Positions 43,982 through 55,404 of a DNA stretch of 64,000 bases are shown here, one piece after another; the first letter of the stretch is position 1; each line of letters starts with the position of its first letter. The notes under the pieces are model-generated. The model was not told where the DNA came from. It ran no database searches and saw nothing but the letters and a program-made list of their open reading frames with translations. The translations under genes and the position numbers were made by a program. The DNA is from Cylindrodendrum hubeiense (taxonomy: Eukaryota > Ascomycota > Sordariomycetes > Hypocreales > Nectriaceae): positions 114,657 through 178,656 of the forward strand of contig JAANBB010000041.1 in the NCBI GenBank assembly GCA_014621425.1, read 5' to 3'.

Positions 43982-45596
43982 GTCTGTCCTGGGGGTTTGG
44001 ACGGAAGAAGTTCGGGGTTGCAGGTTTCCAGGGTAATAGGCCGAGCACACTGCCACAAACCGTGACGTTGCCTGCAGAGGCGAATGCGACGGTGATTTAT
44101 GAGCTAGCCACCCGGTTTATGTCTCACAGGGAGTGGAGAGAGTTGCTGGTGAAAGGATGTCGCAACTATTGGGGTGGCGCTATAAGACCGCGACGGGAGG
44201 TGTAGAGCTTAGGCACAGATGTCCTCAGCTGGCCCGGGGATATTCCAGTTGGAGACTGAAGACCGCCCGGAGTATCGATGTTGTTTCAGATACCTTGATT
44301 CTCCAGAGTGAGCGACGATGCTCTGGAGAGGTTACTCGGGCCAGGTCCCACAAGCCATGTGGTCTTCGGACGCCTCGTTGAAAAGAGAAGAGGCCCAGGT
44401 CGGCAGCCGGCACCGGGTGGAGTGGACAGATTGGTGCTTTGGGGATGACGGCTGCACAATGATTAATGTCGGCAAATGAGTCTGGTGTGACGATTCACCG
44501 CATGTGTCGATGGAAGATCTGTGGTGTTCTCGAAGCGAGAGAGAAACGGCCAAGGCTACAATCCGATTATCAAGGGTGAGCTCCCGCTTCAGCCTGAGTA
44601 GTGCCTGAGGCCCTGAGCAAGCGCCTGAGCAAGCACAGGGCAATCAGTCTCGCCCCCAACATCACCCCTGCTAAAACAGAGTCATAGACTCAAAAAAGGG
44701 GGGAGCCTCGTGTAAAGAAACCAGTGTAAAGAATTCGAGGAATGCGGATGATTTCCCTTCGATTATATATGTCTTTCCCCGATCTAGAGCAAGAAAGCAT
44801 TAAATTGCAATTCACAGTGGTAAACGAGGTCCGAAGAATATGGGCTGAGACCTTTGGAAAATCATGTGGGGTACGTGCACGCGCACCTAATGCATCCACT
44901 GAATGTAAACAACTGCCCGTCGCGCCAGGGTCTTGGGTAAGCACTTGTCAACAGCCCGCCAAATCCAATGATCAAATACATGATGCGAACCCAGCTAAAT
45001 GCAGATGTTTTCCTCACTAATTCCGAGAACTGAAGTGGGATGGTACGCATTCGGTTAGCCAGGCTTCTGGAGCTGGTGGAAAGAATATGTTTGACTGCAC
45101 CTGCCGCTTGAACCAGGTGCAGGGCTGAGCTGAGCTGAGCTGAGCAGGGAGCTAGTCAAAGCAGAATATTAAAAGGTGCTCCTGGGATGGGAAGAAATGA
45201 TAAATTAAATATAGGCTATTTAAGACTAAGTATGTCTACAATGAGATACAACATTTTGGACAGACACAAACCGACTCTCTTTGATCACCTTTGATCATCT
45301 CCTGACACGGAAATGAACCCTCTAACACTAAGTGATTTAGGCTGCAGGGGCATGCTAGCGCCCCGAGCCAATAAAACGCCCCATGAACCTGAGATCTTAG
45401 ATCTCGGTAGTGCAAGTTCCGATCTCCAGGGACGTCATCGAGCACTTGCCATCGGCTCTCAGCAAGCCATGTCATCACCACTTCACAGAAAAGAAAACAA
45501 ATCGGCTAGAGCATCTTCTCCCTTTCACCAACCACCCCATTAGGTCAATTAAGATTCTACCCCCATTTGACGGCCTCCTCACGCTCTCTTACCTGC
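43982..45596. other. Shared upstream region of XLF and photolyase genes
   Basis: 1.6 kb between divergent DNA-repair genes. It contains a GCTGA tandem run (about 45124-45145), CTTTGATCA direct repeats near 45279-45297, a CCAAT box at 45368-45372 and a 15-bp GATC palindrome (45391-45405). No coding segment is supported. Confidence 0.5.
45391..45405. promoter_or_regulatory. GATC-containing palindrome in photolyase promoter
   Basis: GAGATCT-T-AGATCTC, perfect 7-bp arms, about 190 bp before the first photolyase ATG. Another GATCTCC lies at 45421 and two CTTTGATCA repeats lie 100 bp upstream. GATC/GATA pairs are the core of fungal white-collar light-response elements; the assignment here is inferred. 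Confidence 0.35.
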
Positions 45597-47551
45597 ATGC
45601 GCTCATCGAGATTTCTACCATCAGTGTCCAAGGGATTACGAAGCATCTCGCCCAAAACCTCAAGTCAATTCGGTCGAGTGGGCCTGATTTTGCCCTCTAT
45701 CCAGCCCTCTCTGTCGATATTCTCTACGATGCCTCCCAAGCGCAAGTCTGCCGCCCCCCCGGCATCAACCGGTGCCGCGAAGAAGACCAAAACGGTGGAC
45801 AAATCCAAGTTCACGGAAGTGCTGCGCCAACCACATCATTTCGCCCAGCAAGCTGAAGAGCATGGCATTGTCCTTCGGAAGTTTTATCCGCCCGAGATGA
45901 GCAATGCGCGCGCGCGTGCATACAGAACCAACGAGATTCCCCGGCCGATTGAGGCACTCACTTCCGCCTTGGAGGAGACAGCCCGGGAGAGAAAAAGAGT
46001 TGACGTCAAAGACGCGGTTGTCCACTGGTTCAAGATGGACCTGCGGCACACCGACAACAGGGCTTTGGCGCTGGCTAGCAACAAGGCCCATGAGGCTGGG
46101 GTTCCATTGATTTGCATGTACATTGTGAGCCCGCAGGACTTTGAGGCGCACTTGAGAGCACCTGTCCGAGTCGATTTTACGCTGCGCACGCTCCAGGTGC
46201 TCAAGGAGGACCTTGCGAAACTTGACATCCCGCTCTACATCGAAACCGTCGAAAAGAGGAAAGAAATCCCAAATCGCATACTGGAACTCATGGGTGAATG
46301 GGGAGCGAGCCACCTCTTCGCCAACATGGAATACGAAGTCGACGAACTGCGACGTGAAGCAGCCATGGTGCGAGACTTCGCTGCGAATGACAAGTCCTTT
46401 GAAGTCGTCCACGACACTTGCGTGGTACCCCCGGGGAACTTGCAAACTGGCACCGGGAACCAGTATGCCGTCTATTCTCCCTGGTACCGATCATGGGTTG
46501 CACATATCCACGATAACCTTGACCTCTTGGAGCTGTTTGATCCGCCGGCGCAGAACCCCGGCAGCGCCCGTGAGCAGTTCAAGCAGCTCTTTGACGCACC
46601 CATTCCAGCCGCACCCAAGAACAAGGCGTTGACCAAGGAAGAGAAGAAGAGATTTCACTCTCTTTGGCCATGCGGCGAACATGAGGCACTGGGACGGTTG
46701 GATAAGTTTTGTGAAGAACGGATTGGGGGATACCACGACAAACGAAATATACCCTCGGAAAATGGAACTTCTTGTCTGTCCGTCCACTTGGCAGCCGGCA
46801 CCATCAGTGCCAGAACTTGTGTTCGAGTCGCCCGTGACAGAAATAAGACCAAGAAATTGAACGGTGGAAACGATGGTATTCAGACTTGGATCAGTGAGGT
46901 TGCATGGCGCGACTTCTACAGGCACGTTTTGGTCAACTGGCCCTATGTTTGGTAAGTCAAGTTGTTCTACTTCTTTCACAGCGTATATTGACCATCTTTA
47001 GTATGAACAAGCCATTCAAGCCTGAGTACTCTAACATTACTTGGTCTTATGACGAGGAGCACTTTGCCGCTTGGTGCGAAGGCCGCACTGGATTTCCTAT
47101 TGTAGATGCTGCCATGCGGCAACTGAATCATCTGGGCTATATGCACAACAGATGCCGCATGGTTGTAGCCTCCTTCTTGGCAAAGGACCTTCTGCTCGAC
47201 TGGCGGAAGGGCGAGAAGTATTTTATGGAGCATTTGATCGACGGCGACTTTGCCAGCAACAGCGGTGGATGGGGCTTCGGTGCCAGCGTGGGCGTCGACC
47301 CTCAACCGTACTTCAGGATCTTCAACCCTCTACTCCAGAGTCAAAAATTCGACCCTAATGGCGACTACATCCGCAAATGGGTTCCTGAGCTGAAAGATCT
47401 CACTTCCAAGGAGATCCACGACCCGTACAACCGAGGTGCTGGACCGAAAGCCAAGAAGAAAGGATATCCGAAGCAAATTGTTGACCACAAGAGCTGTCGA
47501 GAACGAGCCCTGAGTGCCTACAGGAATGGGATCGAGAGCGATGATGCGTAA
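45597..47551 (+). CDS. PHR1: CPD photolyase (class I), likely dual-targeted
   Basis: Light-dependent repair enzyme that reverses cyclobutane pyrimidine dimers using FADH-. Exons are 45597 or 45729 to 46951, and 47002-47551 (50-nt intron; junction YVCMNKPFKP). Starting at 45729 it has 590 residues, beginning MPPKRKSAAPP with an NLS-like KRK/KKTK cluster. An in-frame ATG at 45597 adds 44 residues rich in Arg/Ser and free of acids (MRSSRFLPSVSKGLRSISPK), a likely mitochondrial presequence. The antenna domain begins VVHWFKMDLRHTDNRALALA. The FAD domain carries GFPIVDAAMRQLNHLGYMHN, CRMVVASFLAKDLLLDWRKG and NSGGWGFGASVGVDPQPYFR, the fungal CPD-photolyase signature rather than cryptochrome. The C-terminus is short and has no cryptochrome extension. 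Confidence 0.95.
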
Positions 47552-48027
47552 TGATTTGGCAAAATCGGGGTTTAGTCCTTCATGTTTCCTGTATTAATTA
47601 ATATGTTCACTTGGAAAGCACCATCACAATGAAGTTTAATGATTTTTGTTTGACCCGTATCTGTACCATAGCAAAGACTTAACTGCCACAGCTTTTTCCA
47701 GGCCAGTTCAATCTGCGGCACGGAGACCATCAAAGTAGTCCCAGAATCCCCGGAACGGAGGCGACCTCATGAGATCAATCCGAGGAGACTTCGCTAGCCG
47801 GGATGGGTGCATGTCACCACCTGTCACATCTTCGGAGGCAGAGTCGGATATCGTTGTGTTGTCTCAAAATCGAGCCGAACGCCTCGAATTGGATTTGCTA
47901 GATGCAGCCAACCCTAAGTTCTTTCACCCATGCCTTCATGCCCGAACCCAACCCAAGGGTCCTGTCAGAATCCCTATTTTTTAGAGACCCATAACCAGAT
48001 GCGAAGTACCCTGCCGAGTTGCAACAT
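47552..48027. other. Convergent 3' spacer
   Basis: 476 bp between the photolyase stop and the RPS21 stop. Presumed 3' UTRs; nothing else seen. Confidence 0.45.
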
Positions 48028-48350
48028 TTATCGCTGGGCGCTCCAGACACTCTTGAGGAGACCGTCTCGCTGGGCCAGTCGGTTGATGGCGTCGTCGGAC
48101 TCGCCCATCGCTCGGACGAAACCGCAGAGGGCAAAGACGTGGTTCTCGCCCTGGATGGCACGACCGTTCTCATCGACCTTCGCGATCGAGATCTGGACAG
48201 AGCCGTGATCCTTGGCCTTGATGATGCGGTTGGTGGCGCTGCACTTGCGGGGGACGTAGCTGGTAATACAGCGTCAGTATTTCGATCGGTTGAAGCGTTC
48301 GGTTCGGTTCAGTCTTACAGATCGACGATCTCGCCACGGTCGTTCTCCAT
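48028..48350 (-). CDS. RPS21: 40S ribosomal protein S21 (eS21)
   Basis: 87 residues, exactly the eukaryotic S21 length. Exon 1 is 48350-48319 ([10 protein letters not shown] plus two bases of a Leu codon), the intron is 59 nt, and exon 2 is 48259-48028. The protein reads [20 protein letters not shown], then [40 protein letters not shown] and [20 protein letters not shown], ending SVWSAQR, almost identical to known S21. It sits on the small-subunit solvent side and is needed for late 18S rRNA maturation. A short first coding exon is usual for fungal ribosomal protein genes. It is divergent from SLX4 with 381 bp between start codons. Confidence 0.97.
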
Positions 48351-48731
48351 CTTTGCGGTATTGAAAGGGGGGGGTGTGAGGGTGGTTTGGGTGTTGTGTC
48401 GGCGTGGGATGAAGTCGTCGCAAAAGGCTCGGGTGTGCAAAAAGTTCCGTGAAATTTGGTGTGGTTCGCCAATTTCGTGGGGCACAAGGGCTTTGTGTGC
48501 GTCATGTGCTCAGTCACGTGACAGCGCGGCATCGACGCGATCTCCGATCTTGCCCCTCCAACCCGCTACGCTACTGCCGATGCGACATTGTTGACCCAAC
48601 CAGTCGCCACACTTGGCATTCTAAAGTTGGAGCCGCTGTGTCTCGACAGCCTCACCGGCGCCACGACCATTCTATTGCGCACCAGAATCCTGAGATGCGC
48701 GCTGCGCACTCGGTTTTCTGCTTTGGGCGCA
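48351..48731. promoter_or_regulatory. Bidirectional promoter of RPS21 and SLX4
   Basis: The 381-bp interval is the only upstream sequence for RPS21 and for SLX4 as started at 48732. It contains TCACGTGA at 48514-48521. SLX4's frame is open back to a non-ATG codon at 48588. Confidence 0.5.
48514..48521. promoter_or_regulatory. TCACGTGA E-box in RPS21 promoter
   Basis: Perfect palindrome 164 bp upstream of the RPS21 ATG; the RPL23 promoter in this window has TCACGTGG at a similar distance (61378-61385). Confidence 0.45.
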
Positions 48732-51371
48732 ATGACATGTCCTGATGTGTTTCGATCATCGCCGCCGCCGCCAGGCACACGACGTGAGCGGCTTATGATC
48801 AGATCCTCGTCCCCAGATCTTCCCCCGCTGCAGGATATCCTGTCTCAAAAGTCCACCCGGCCCCCTTTGCGAAGCGGCAGCAAAGCTGCTCCAATCCCAC
48901 ACGATGCCCCGAGGAGTTTTATCTCAGCGCGAACCCTTGCGCATTTGGCAGAGACTGCACCAGAGGCACCACAAGCCGCCAAACCCAACGAACCTGTCGT
49001 CGAAGGATCCTGCGATGCCGATGCATCAGTTTCGATCATCGAAATCCCACCAGAACCACAGCCGAAGCCCCGAAAGCCGAGAACTCAGAAAGCGAGAGTG
49101 AAGAAGGCAGATGGGCCAGGCAAAACGATAGACGAGTCCAAACCCGCTAAAAAGGAAAGAACTCGGAAGAAGCCGCAACCCAAGGCTAAGAAAAATGAAC
49201 AAGAAGATAGCAATGCAAGGATTGAATCGAAAGCCGGGAGCTCGAAAGAAGGAGGCAGTGGAAGTACCGGCACGACGAGTCGGCACTTTGAATCGATCGC
49301 CGAGCCCGATCCGCCCACAAAAGTGAAGGAGAGCAATACCAATGGACCGCTGGAATTGGAGCTCGCAACCGCTCGGAAGGTAGACTGGACGCCCCCGGCT
49401 CAGAAGACGATTATCAATCTCGACTCGGATTGCTCGACCGTCAAGCAGCCAGCGTTGGAGGGTGGCCGCCAACAAAGCCCGACGTTCAGAAACCTCATTG
49501 AGGGTTACGCATGCCTAGAGAAGGCTCCTCAGATAACTTCAGCCCCTATAGACGAAGATTCGGGCTTTCTCAAGAAAAGGAAACGCATCGAGCTTGTAAC
49601 AGACACAAATCAACCAAAACCAGAAGTCCCAGAGAAATCACCAACGAAAAAGAAGGCACCAAGAAAGAAGCCCAGGACGATCACTGAAATTGCGACCGCG
49701 GCCTATAAAACACCTACCCAGCCGGATGCTGCATCATTATCCGCCCCAACTGCTAACGATTTCCCTTCAAATGACGCTGATCCAGCGGTTTCCACAATTG
49801 AACCCGCAAAGAAAGGCAAAAGCAAACCAAGTACAAGAAAGAGACCGTCTAGGGCTACAAAGAAGAAGGCTCCACCGCCAAAGCCTATCTTGCTGTCGCC
49901 TGGGGCGGCACTTGACCAAGTTGCGAAGCAAAACTTTCTATTTGGAACATCAAGCCAATTGGCAAGGGAACCATCGCCGACGGTTCTGCGGGACCTGCAG
50001 GCTGCGATTAGGCGTTCTAACCAGGATGATTTTGATGATTTTGCCACCCCAATCAACAGCGATGTCATCGAACCTCCAGAACAACGACCCAAGCTGTGGG
50101 GCGCAGCGGCGAGGGACGCCGAGGGTGATCTCTTTGATGTCGAAGTTATTAATCTTACCGAGAGTTCGCCACAATTACCTACAGCAAATGCTATCACTGA
50201 CCCGTTTGGATATTTCAGAAGCGAGGGTCAGAGTGCTGCACGTCCTGCTGCCACGGAAGTTATTGCATTTGAGACCACCGATTCATTCGTCAACTTGTCC
50301 GATACTCTACCTGCAGCCTGCGAAGTACCTGTGCAGGTTGAAGATGATGATTCGCCATTCTTCTCTAGGGGCGATATCTCCGTCAGCACCAACATCCAGG
50401 GGCAGGCGAGCCCTCGCAATGACCTCAAAGCTTCCGCAGGTCAACCAAGTGGCTCACAGCGGGAAATTGATCCCCTTGATCAGCCGTCGCGACCAAAGTA
50501 CGAACTTTTGAACGATATTCAGCTCGCAAAAGAGGTCAAAACGTACGGCTTCAAGCCAATTAAGAGGCGAAGTGCAATGATCTCCTTGCTAGATCAATGT
50601 TGGCAAAGCAAGATTCGAATTGGCCATGCTGGCATACACACAAGCGCGACTCTGTCCACAGCCGCTTCAAAGTCTACACGATCAAACGTATCTGCTCCGG
50701 CTGCAAGTCCTGTGAAGAGACCACGAGGCCGGCCGAGGAAGAACAGTGTCAGTGCATCGGAACCGCAAGAACCACCGCCATCTGCGCAGCCACCGGATAC
50801 TCCAAAGCGACCTCGAGGTCGACCAAGAAAGGATAGCGCTAGTCCGTTGCCAGTCGCGAAGTCCCGGCCGAAGCCCAAGACAAATTCTCCAAAGAAATCT
50901 GCTGCCTCCCCAAGACGTAAGAAATCCGATGTCAAGGCCGTCATCGAAATTCCCGACTCTGCTTCAGATAATGAGATCGATTTTGCGTCTTCTCCAAACT
51001 CATCCATCGAGCAGATGTTTTCATCGCCACCTCCTCTTGATTTATCTCTTTCCATGGCTGACGACACGGAACTTTCTCTGACGGCGTCACAAAGTGACCA
51101 ACAGAAAACCTTGTTTGACCACATTACACAGGCAATCAAGTCCACTCCTCGGACATTAGACCCGTTGAACCCCTCATGGCACGAAAAGATATTGCTCTAC
51201 GATCCGATCGTCCTTGAAGACCTCGCGGCGTGGCTGAATGCGGGCGAGCTAACTCAGGCCGGGTATGATGGCGAGATCAGCCCAGGAGAGGTCAAGAAAT
51301 GGTGTGAGTCTAAGAGCGTATGCTGTTTATCGAAGGTTAACTTGCGTGGGAAAGAACGCAAGCGTTTTTGA
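48732..51371 (+). CDS. SLX4: SLX4, structure-specific endonuclease scaffold
   Basis: An 879-residue single-exon nuclear protein that binds and activates SLX1 to cut branched DNA (flaps, forks, Holliday junctions). Most of it is disordered and rich in Lys, Pro and Ser. Recognisable pieces: MTCPDVFRSSPPPPG with SSSPDLPPLQDIL at the N-terminus; a SAP-like block (SRPKYELLNDIQLAKEVKTY, GFKPIKRRSAMISLLDQCW); two AT-hooks (KRPRGRPRKNS and KRPRGRPRKDS); and the diagnostic C-terminal SLX1-binding domain, LNPSWHEKILLYDPIVLEDL, AAWLNAGELTQAGYDGEISP, GEVKKWCESKSVCCLSKVNL, ending RGKERKRF. Start choice: ATG 48732 gives the N-terminus usual for fungal SLX4; a further ATG at 48795 (MIRSSSPD) is possible. 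Confidence 0.93.
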   Translation: MTCPDVFRSSPPPPGTRRERLMIRSSSPDLPPLQDILSQKSTRPPLRSGSKAAPIPHDAPRSFISARTLAHLAETAPEAPQAAKPNEPVVEGSCDADASVSIIEIPPEPQPKPRKPRTQKARVKKADGPGKTIDESKPAKKERTRKKPQPKAKKNEQEDSNARIESKAGSSKEGGSGSTGTTSRHFESIAEPDPPTKVKESNTNGPLELELATARKVDWTPPAQKTIINLDSDCSTVKQPALEGGRQQSPTFRNLIEGYACLEKAPQITSAPIDEDSGFLKKRKRIELVTDTNQPKPEVPEKSPTKKKAPRKKPRTITEIATAAYKTPTQPDAASLSAPTANDFPSNDADPAVSTIEPAKKGKSKPSTRKRPSRATKKKAPPPKPILLSPGAALDQVAKQNFLFGTSSQLAREPSPTVLRDLQAAIRRSNQDDFDDFATPINSDVIEPPEQRPKLWGAAARDAEGDLFDVEVINLTESSPQLPTANAITDPFGYFRSEGQSAARPAATEVIAFETTDSFVNLSDTLPAACEVPVQVEDDDSPFFSRGDISVSTNIQGQASPRNDLKASAGQPSGSQREIDPLDQPSRPKYELLNDIQLAKEVKTYGFKPIKRRSAMISLLDQCWQSKIRIGHAGIHTSATLSTAASKSTRSNVSAPAASPVKRPRGRPRKNSVSASEPQEPPPSAQPPDTPKRPRGRPRKDSASPLPVAKSRPKPKTNSPKKSAASPRRKKSDVKAVIEIPDSASDNEIDFASSPNSSIEQMFSSPPPLDLSLSMADDTELSLTASQSDQQKTLFDHITQAIKSTPRTLDPLNPSWHEKILLYDPIVLEDLAAWLNAGELTQAGYDGEISPGEVKKWCESKSVCCLSKVNLRGKERKRF

Positions 51372-54300
51372 TGATTTGGACGTGAGAGCGAGGCGTTGGC
51401 ACTGCATTAGAATTCCGCGGCGTTATCTGGGTTGTATCAGTGCAATTATCGGCACGATTTTATCGACTTCATTCCCCTCGCATATCTCCCTCGCCACAAC
51501 GATGCTGATGGGGTGATCTTCTTACCCATCTCTCCCTCCTAATAGTCAGAGGCTACAGGTCGGGAATGAATACAACATTGAACTCACCAAATGATGCCAC
51601 GGTTGGATTTGTAATTCGGGGCCTATTCCACCAGCCCATCCTAAGAATTTTAAGGTCATAACTTCGTGATAAGATTGCTCAACTGCATGCTATATGATCA
51701 TCGGCAATCTAATTGACAGATTGAGAAAACCCTCCTTGAAATCCCCCGGATAATACCACGTACCGTCACGCCGGCGTTAGGTACAATCAATAAACCATGG
51801 ATCACTTCGCGCTCTCTTCATCCGAACTTCCGTCATCGGGGGGGTCATCAGGCTTAACCCATTTATCGGGGAGCTCTGGGGGGGCGTTCAGATATATATC
51901 GATCGCCGAGGAGCTGTCTCAGTTAGTCATTTTCGTCATTCTCGGGGAGCTGTTGATACATACCTCGAATCAGTACTGCCAGACATCCTTGATGTTGAAT
52001 AATATGTGCCTGTGGAGGGAAGTTTGGGGTTGATTCCTCTCGGATCTGAGTTGGTCGCGATCTTCTTTGCTTGGAAGAGTGTGTCCGTGTCGTGGTACAT
52101 AATTATGGACGTCCACATCGACGCTCGGGAGGTCTTATATATCTATAACTGCTTCCCCGCCTCTTCATCTACAACGATCTTACTGGCACATGGTGAAGGA
52201 GGATCCTCCAAGGATCTATCCTCAGGTCAGCTCGATCCACAGCAAGTCTCATCCCGACACCAATGATAGCAAAACACATTATCAAGAGGCTCTGCAAAAT
52301 AACTTTCACTGGCTCCATGGGAACAGCATCACACCACCCTCGGGGTGCTGATCCATCCCGTCCACACTCTTGAATGGACCTCCGCTCTTGACGGAACGGG
52401 TATGTAACGGGTCGGTTAAATGACGTGCCAATGACGAGTTCGGAGGCTATCTCGTGCGGTAAATGAAACTAATTCGGGGCACACGTGTCGGGACATAGTG
52501 GTGATGCGGCTGGGGGGCCGTAGGGTATCCATCACGGAGTGGATGGCAGTTGATACCGGCATCAGAATGATTCCCGTGACGCTCATGGCGGGCCACTAAT
52601 AGAAGATAGACTTGACCGGTCAGCCAGGAGCTGGGCTTCTGGCCGAGAATATGACAGCGCAGTCTGCATCTGGGGGGCTTGTTGTCTAGGATCCCCTTGG
52701 AGAGGTTGGAAAGGGTGGCGATTCGATGAGACTTCGATCTCTCATTCGTTACGTATGAATGGAGATGGATGACCTGGGGTAACGGCACCCACGTCAATCG
52801 TTTGGTTACATCCTTCGTATGCAACTTGGTCATGCCTCCATGTTCGCTAAGGGCAATCGGAGCGAATCGTTCTCTATCCACATGTGCGTTGAGCTGCCCC
52901 GCCAATGGTTCGATGCGAGCAAGACGCGGGCTACCACTGCGGATCCCCGGAGGTTGATATGCATGCGCAGTACCAAACACCATATCAGCCCGTCCTAATC
53001 ATCAGGTGGCATCCCACATCCATCATCCCGACGCCACGCACACCGGACACGGCTGGACAGGGCCTAGAGCTCGACGGCGGAGGGGATTGAGGCTCTGCTC
53101 TCCCCTCTTCTGGCCCTCCGAAACTTACTATCGAGCACCGGGTCCAAGTCTGCAGCTGCGTGCCGCGGCTGCGATACGGCTAATACTTGTCCACACCTCA
53201 CTGGTCGGCCCTTGGTCGAGTCGGGGGTCGGTCGGAGCCTCTTCCCTGTCGACGGAAGGCCGACGTCTTCGATGATTGAACGAGGCAGGAGGTGCGTAGG
53301 CCAAGGCCCAGAGCTGTTGAGCTCGGTTCGAAGTGCGTGCCGTCTTACCGCGTTAGCCTTGAGGGCCCGAGGGCATCACGAGGCGCTGGTGGATGCGTTC
53401 AATGGAGATGGTGATTTGCTCGGGGCAGCGGTGACTTGTGAATGGTGTATTGACTGTATGATGCGATGCTATGTGCGAGAAGACGGAATGATGCTGATAT
53501 ATCGATGTGTATGCACTACGCGCGGCTGTGAGCCGTGGCAGCCTCGCGGCCGGACAAAGGGACTCGGCCATGAGCGGTGGGACATGCCGAGCCAGGGCGG
53601 ACAGTTCAGATGACCGAAGTCCGGTCGGCCCCGGAATTCCGAGTACAGGCCGGAATTTGAGTCATCTACTGAAATCCGGGGTTGTTATCCTTGATTATAA
53701 GCAGGGGCTTCTTGAGAGCTAAGCGGATGCGAAGGCCTTTGACGCCAAGGTGCAGTGTGATTGCGTGTATATGGTGGGTGCTTCGGGCTGCAAGATCCAA
53801 CTTCACTGATTGGGATGCTTCGCGGGAGGGCTGTGCTCCCTCAAAATCCCATCTAATCAAGTCTCAGAGATGAATAGTTCTTTTGCCTGAACTCAATCTC
53901 CCGGCACCTAAGCCCGGTATACCGAAAGCGGTCCATTGGCGTAAGAACGGGGAGCAAACTGTGGGGGAGGAACTGCAAACCATCCCGGTGATCTGGATGA
54001 GAAGTGCAGTTCCAGGTGCGATGAGGATCATCTGCGTGGCAGCGCATGAGCGCCACCTTTGTTATAAGCGGCAGTCCCCAGATTAGGTCCTGAGTCGTCG
54101 TTGGAAGTGGCTTCACGGCTTGGGTGCAACTACGATTATGATGTATCAGAAACACCCTTGCAGGGCAGACACGAGGCTGCTTTCGAGGGAGGCAGTATGC
54201 CTTGCCAGTAATGAACTACCTCGCTCCGACAAGGCTGAGGATGCGAGTGCGAACGAGTGGCGAGCCCTCGGTGGCGAGCTATCTAATCCATCCATCGAGA

Positions 54301-55404
54301 GATGCTAAAACTGTGGAGGGATTGCAGGGTTCGGATCAATAGGAAGCATGAGAGTCAGCAACAGTAGACTAGCAACCGCGCCCTTTCCGGTACAACCGAC
54401 GTCGGACGCCGCAGTTCCCCATAGTCCCTCAATGGTAGATTGGCCGTCTAACCAAATGAAAGGATGGCCCTCATCGTGATTGAATGTCCTTCATAGTCTA
54501 TGAGACACACCGTCAGCCAACAGACTCAAGGGCTGATACATCTTGGTAATTACACAACGATGACTGATCTTGGCGAAGGATTGGGGAGCAGGGATGGTGA
54601 GATTTTGGAGCCAACAACTGTGGTGCTCTTGGTTGCACGACCCAACAGTCAAACTACACACAACAGCCATCATCCACTCAAGTCAACGGAGCGTCACTTG
54701 GCGTCTCCCATTGACCGCAACGAGGCAAAAATTTGGTGATGCACAGGTGGATTGGTCATCATCCGATGGGGCTCGGATGGCCTAGACTCTACTGCACATC
54801 GTCACGACGGGGTACGAGGACGGTAGAAAATAGATAATTAAGCTTCTTCACGGCAAACTGGTGGTCATCATTGGGCGTTTCGGGGGGGTTAAGCCCCGCG
54901 ACGAGAAAATCCAGGCCTTTACGCGCTAAAACCGGCTCCGCCCAGTGCGCTTCGGGCCCGGGAAGGACTGGAATAGCCGTGTCGCAGGGGGGAAACATGA
55001 CGAGCGACCGCTGAAGGAGTCACACTGCGTTTGGAGCCCCATCATAGGCAGCCAACAGCGGCTTGTTAGCCCGGTCGTCTTATCAATCCCGCGCAACAAG
55101 GCGATTCCTCGTCTCCAACCAAATCTCCCCCACTTCCTCTTTCAACCCCATCTCCATCTGCATCTACGGCTCACGACTATTTTCCTCGCGGCACGGCGTT
55201 CCCATACTTCTTCAGCTGCCGGATCAGCCGCAGGCCGTTGCGTCTCGTTGATGGCTTTCGTTGCGCCCCGTCCCACGCACGTCATCCAATTCATCGCTGC
55301 CTAGCAAACATCTGGCCGCTGACAACCCCTCGCTGACTATTGCGCCGCCATTGTCGTCATTTCTCAACCCCGACGACCAAGACCGCGGCGACCACGACGC
55401 CAGC
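51372..55404. other. 4-kb stretch without recognisable genes
   Basis: Includes the SLX4 3' flank and the upstream region of the Zn2Cys6 factor. The longest frames (52983-52447 minus, 53212-53613 plus) are not protein-like. No tRNA, repeat or transposon signature found. Composition swings between GC-rich (about 53000-53650) and mixed. The last 300 bp are pyrimidine-rich and could be a 5' UTR. Confidence 0.45.

Noticed and set aside
44056..44057. Possible earlier start of the XLF gene (GTG near 44056)
   Set aside because: Not an ATG; the family's N-terminus is matched by the ATG at 43981 and the extra 25 residues have no counterpart in the XLF head domain.
54789..54998. 69-codon minus-strand frame with LDFLVAGLNPPETPN, faintly like the GINPG motif of thymine/uracil-mismatch DNA glycosylases
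   Set aside because: Spacing from the NP to the following conserved residues is off by one or more, there is no continuation of the domain in any nearby frame, and the frame is short. Probably chance; a profile search of 54500-55300 for the TDG/MUG family would settle it.
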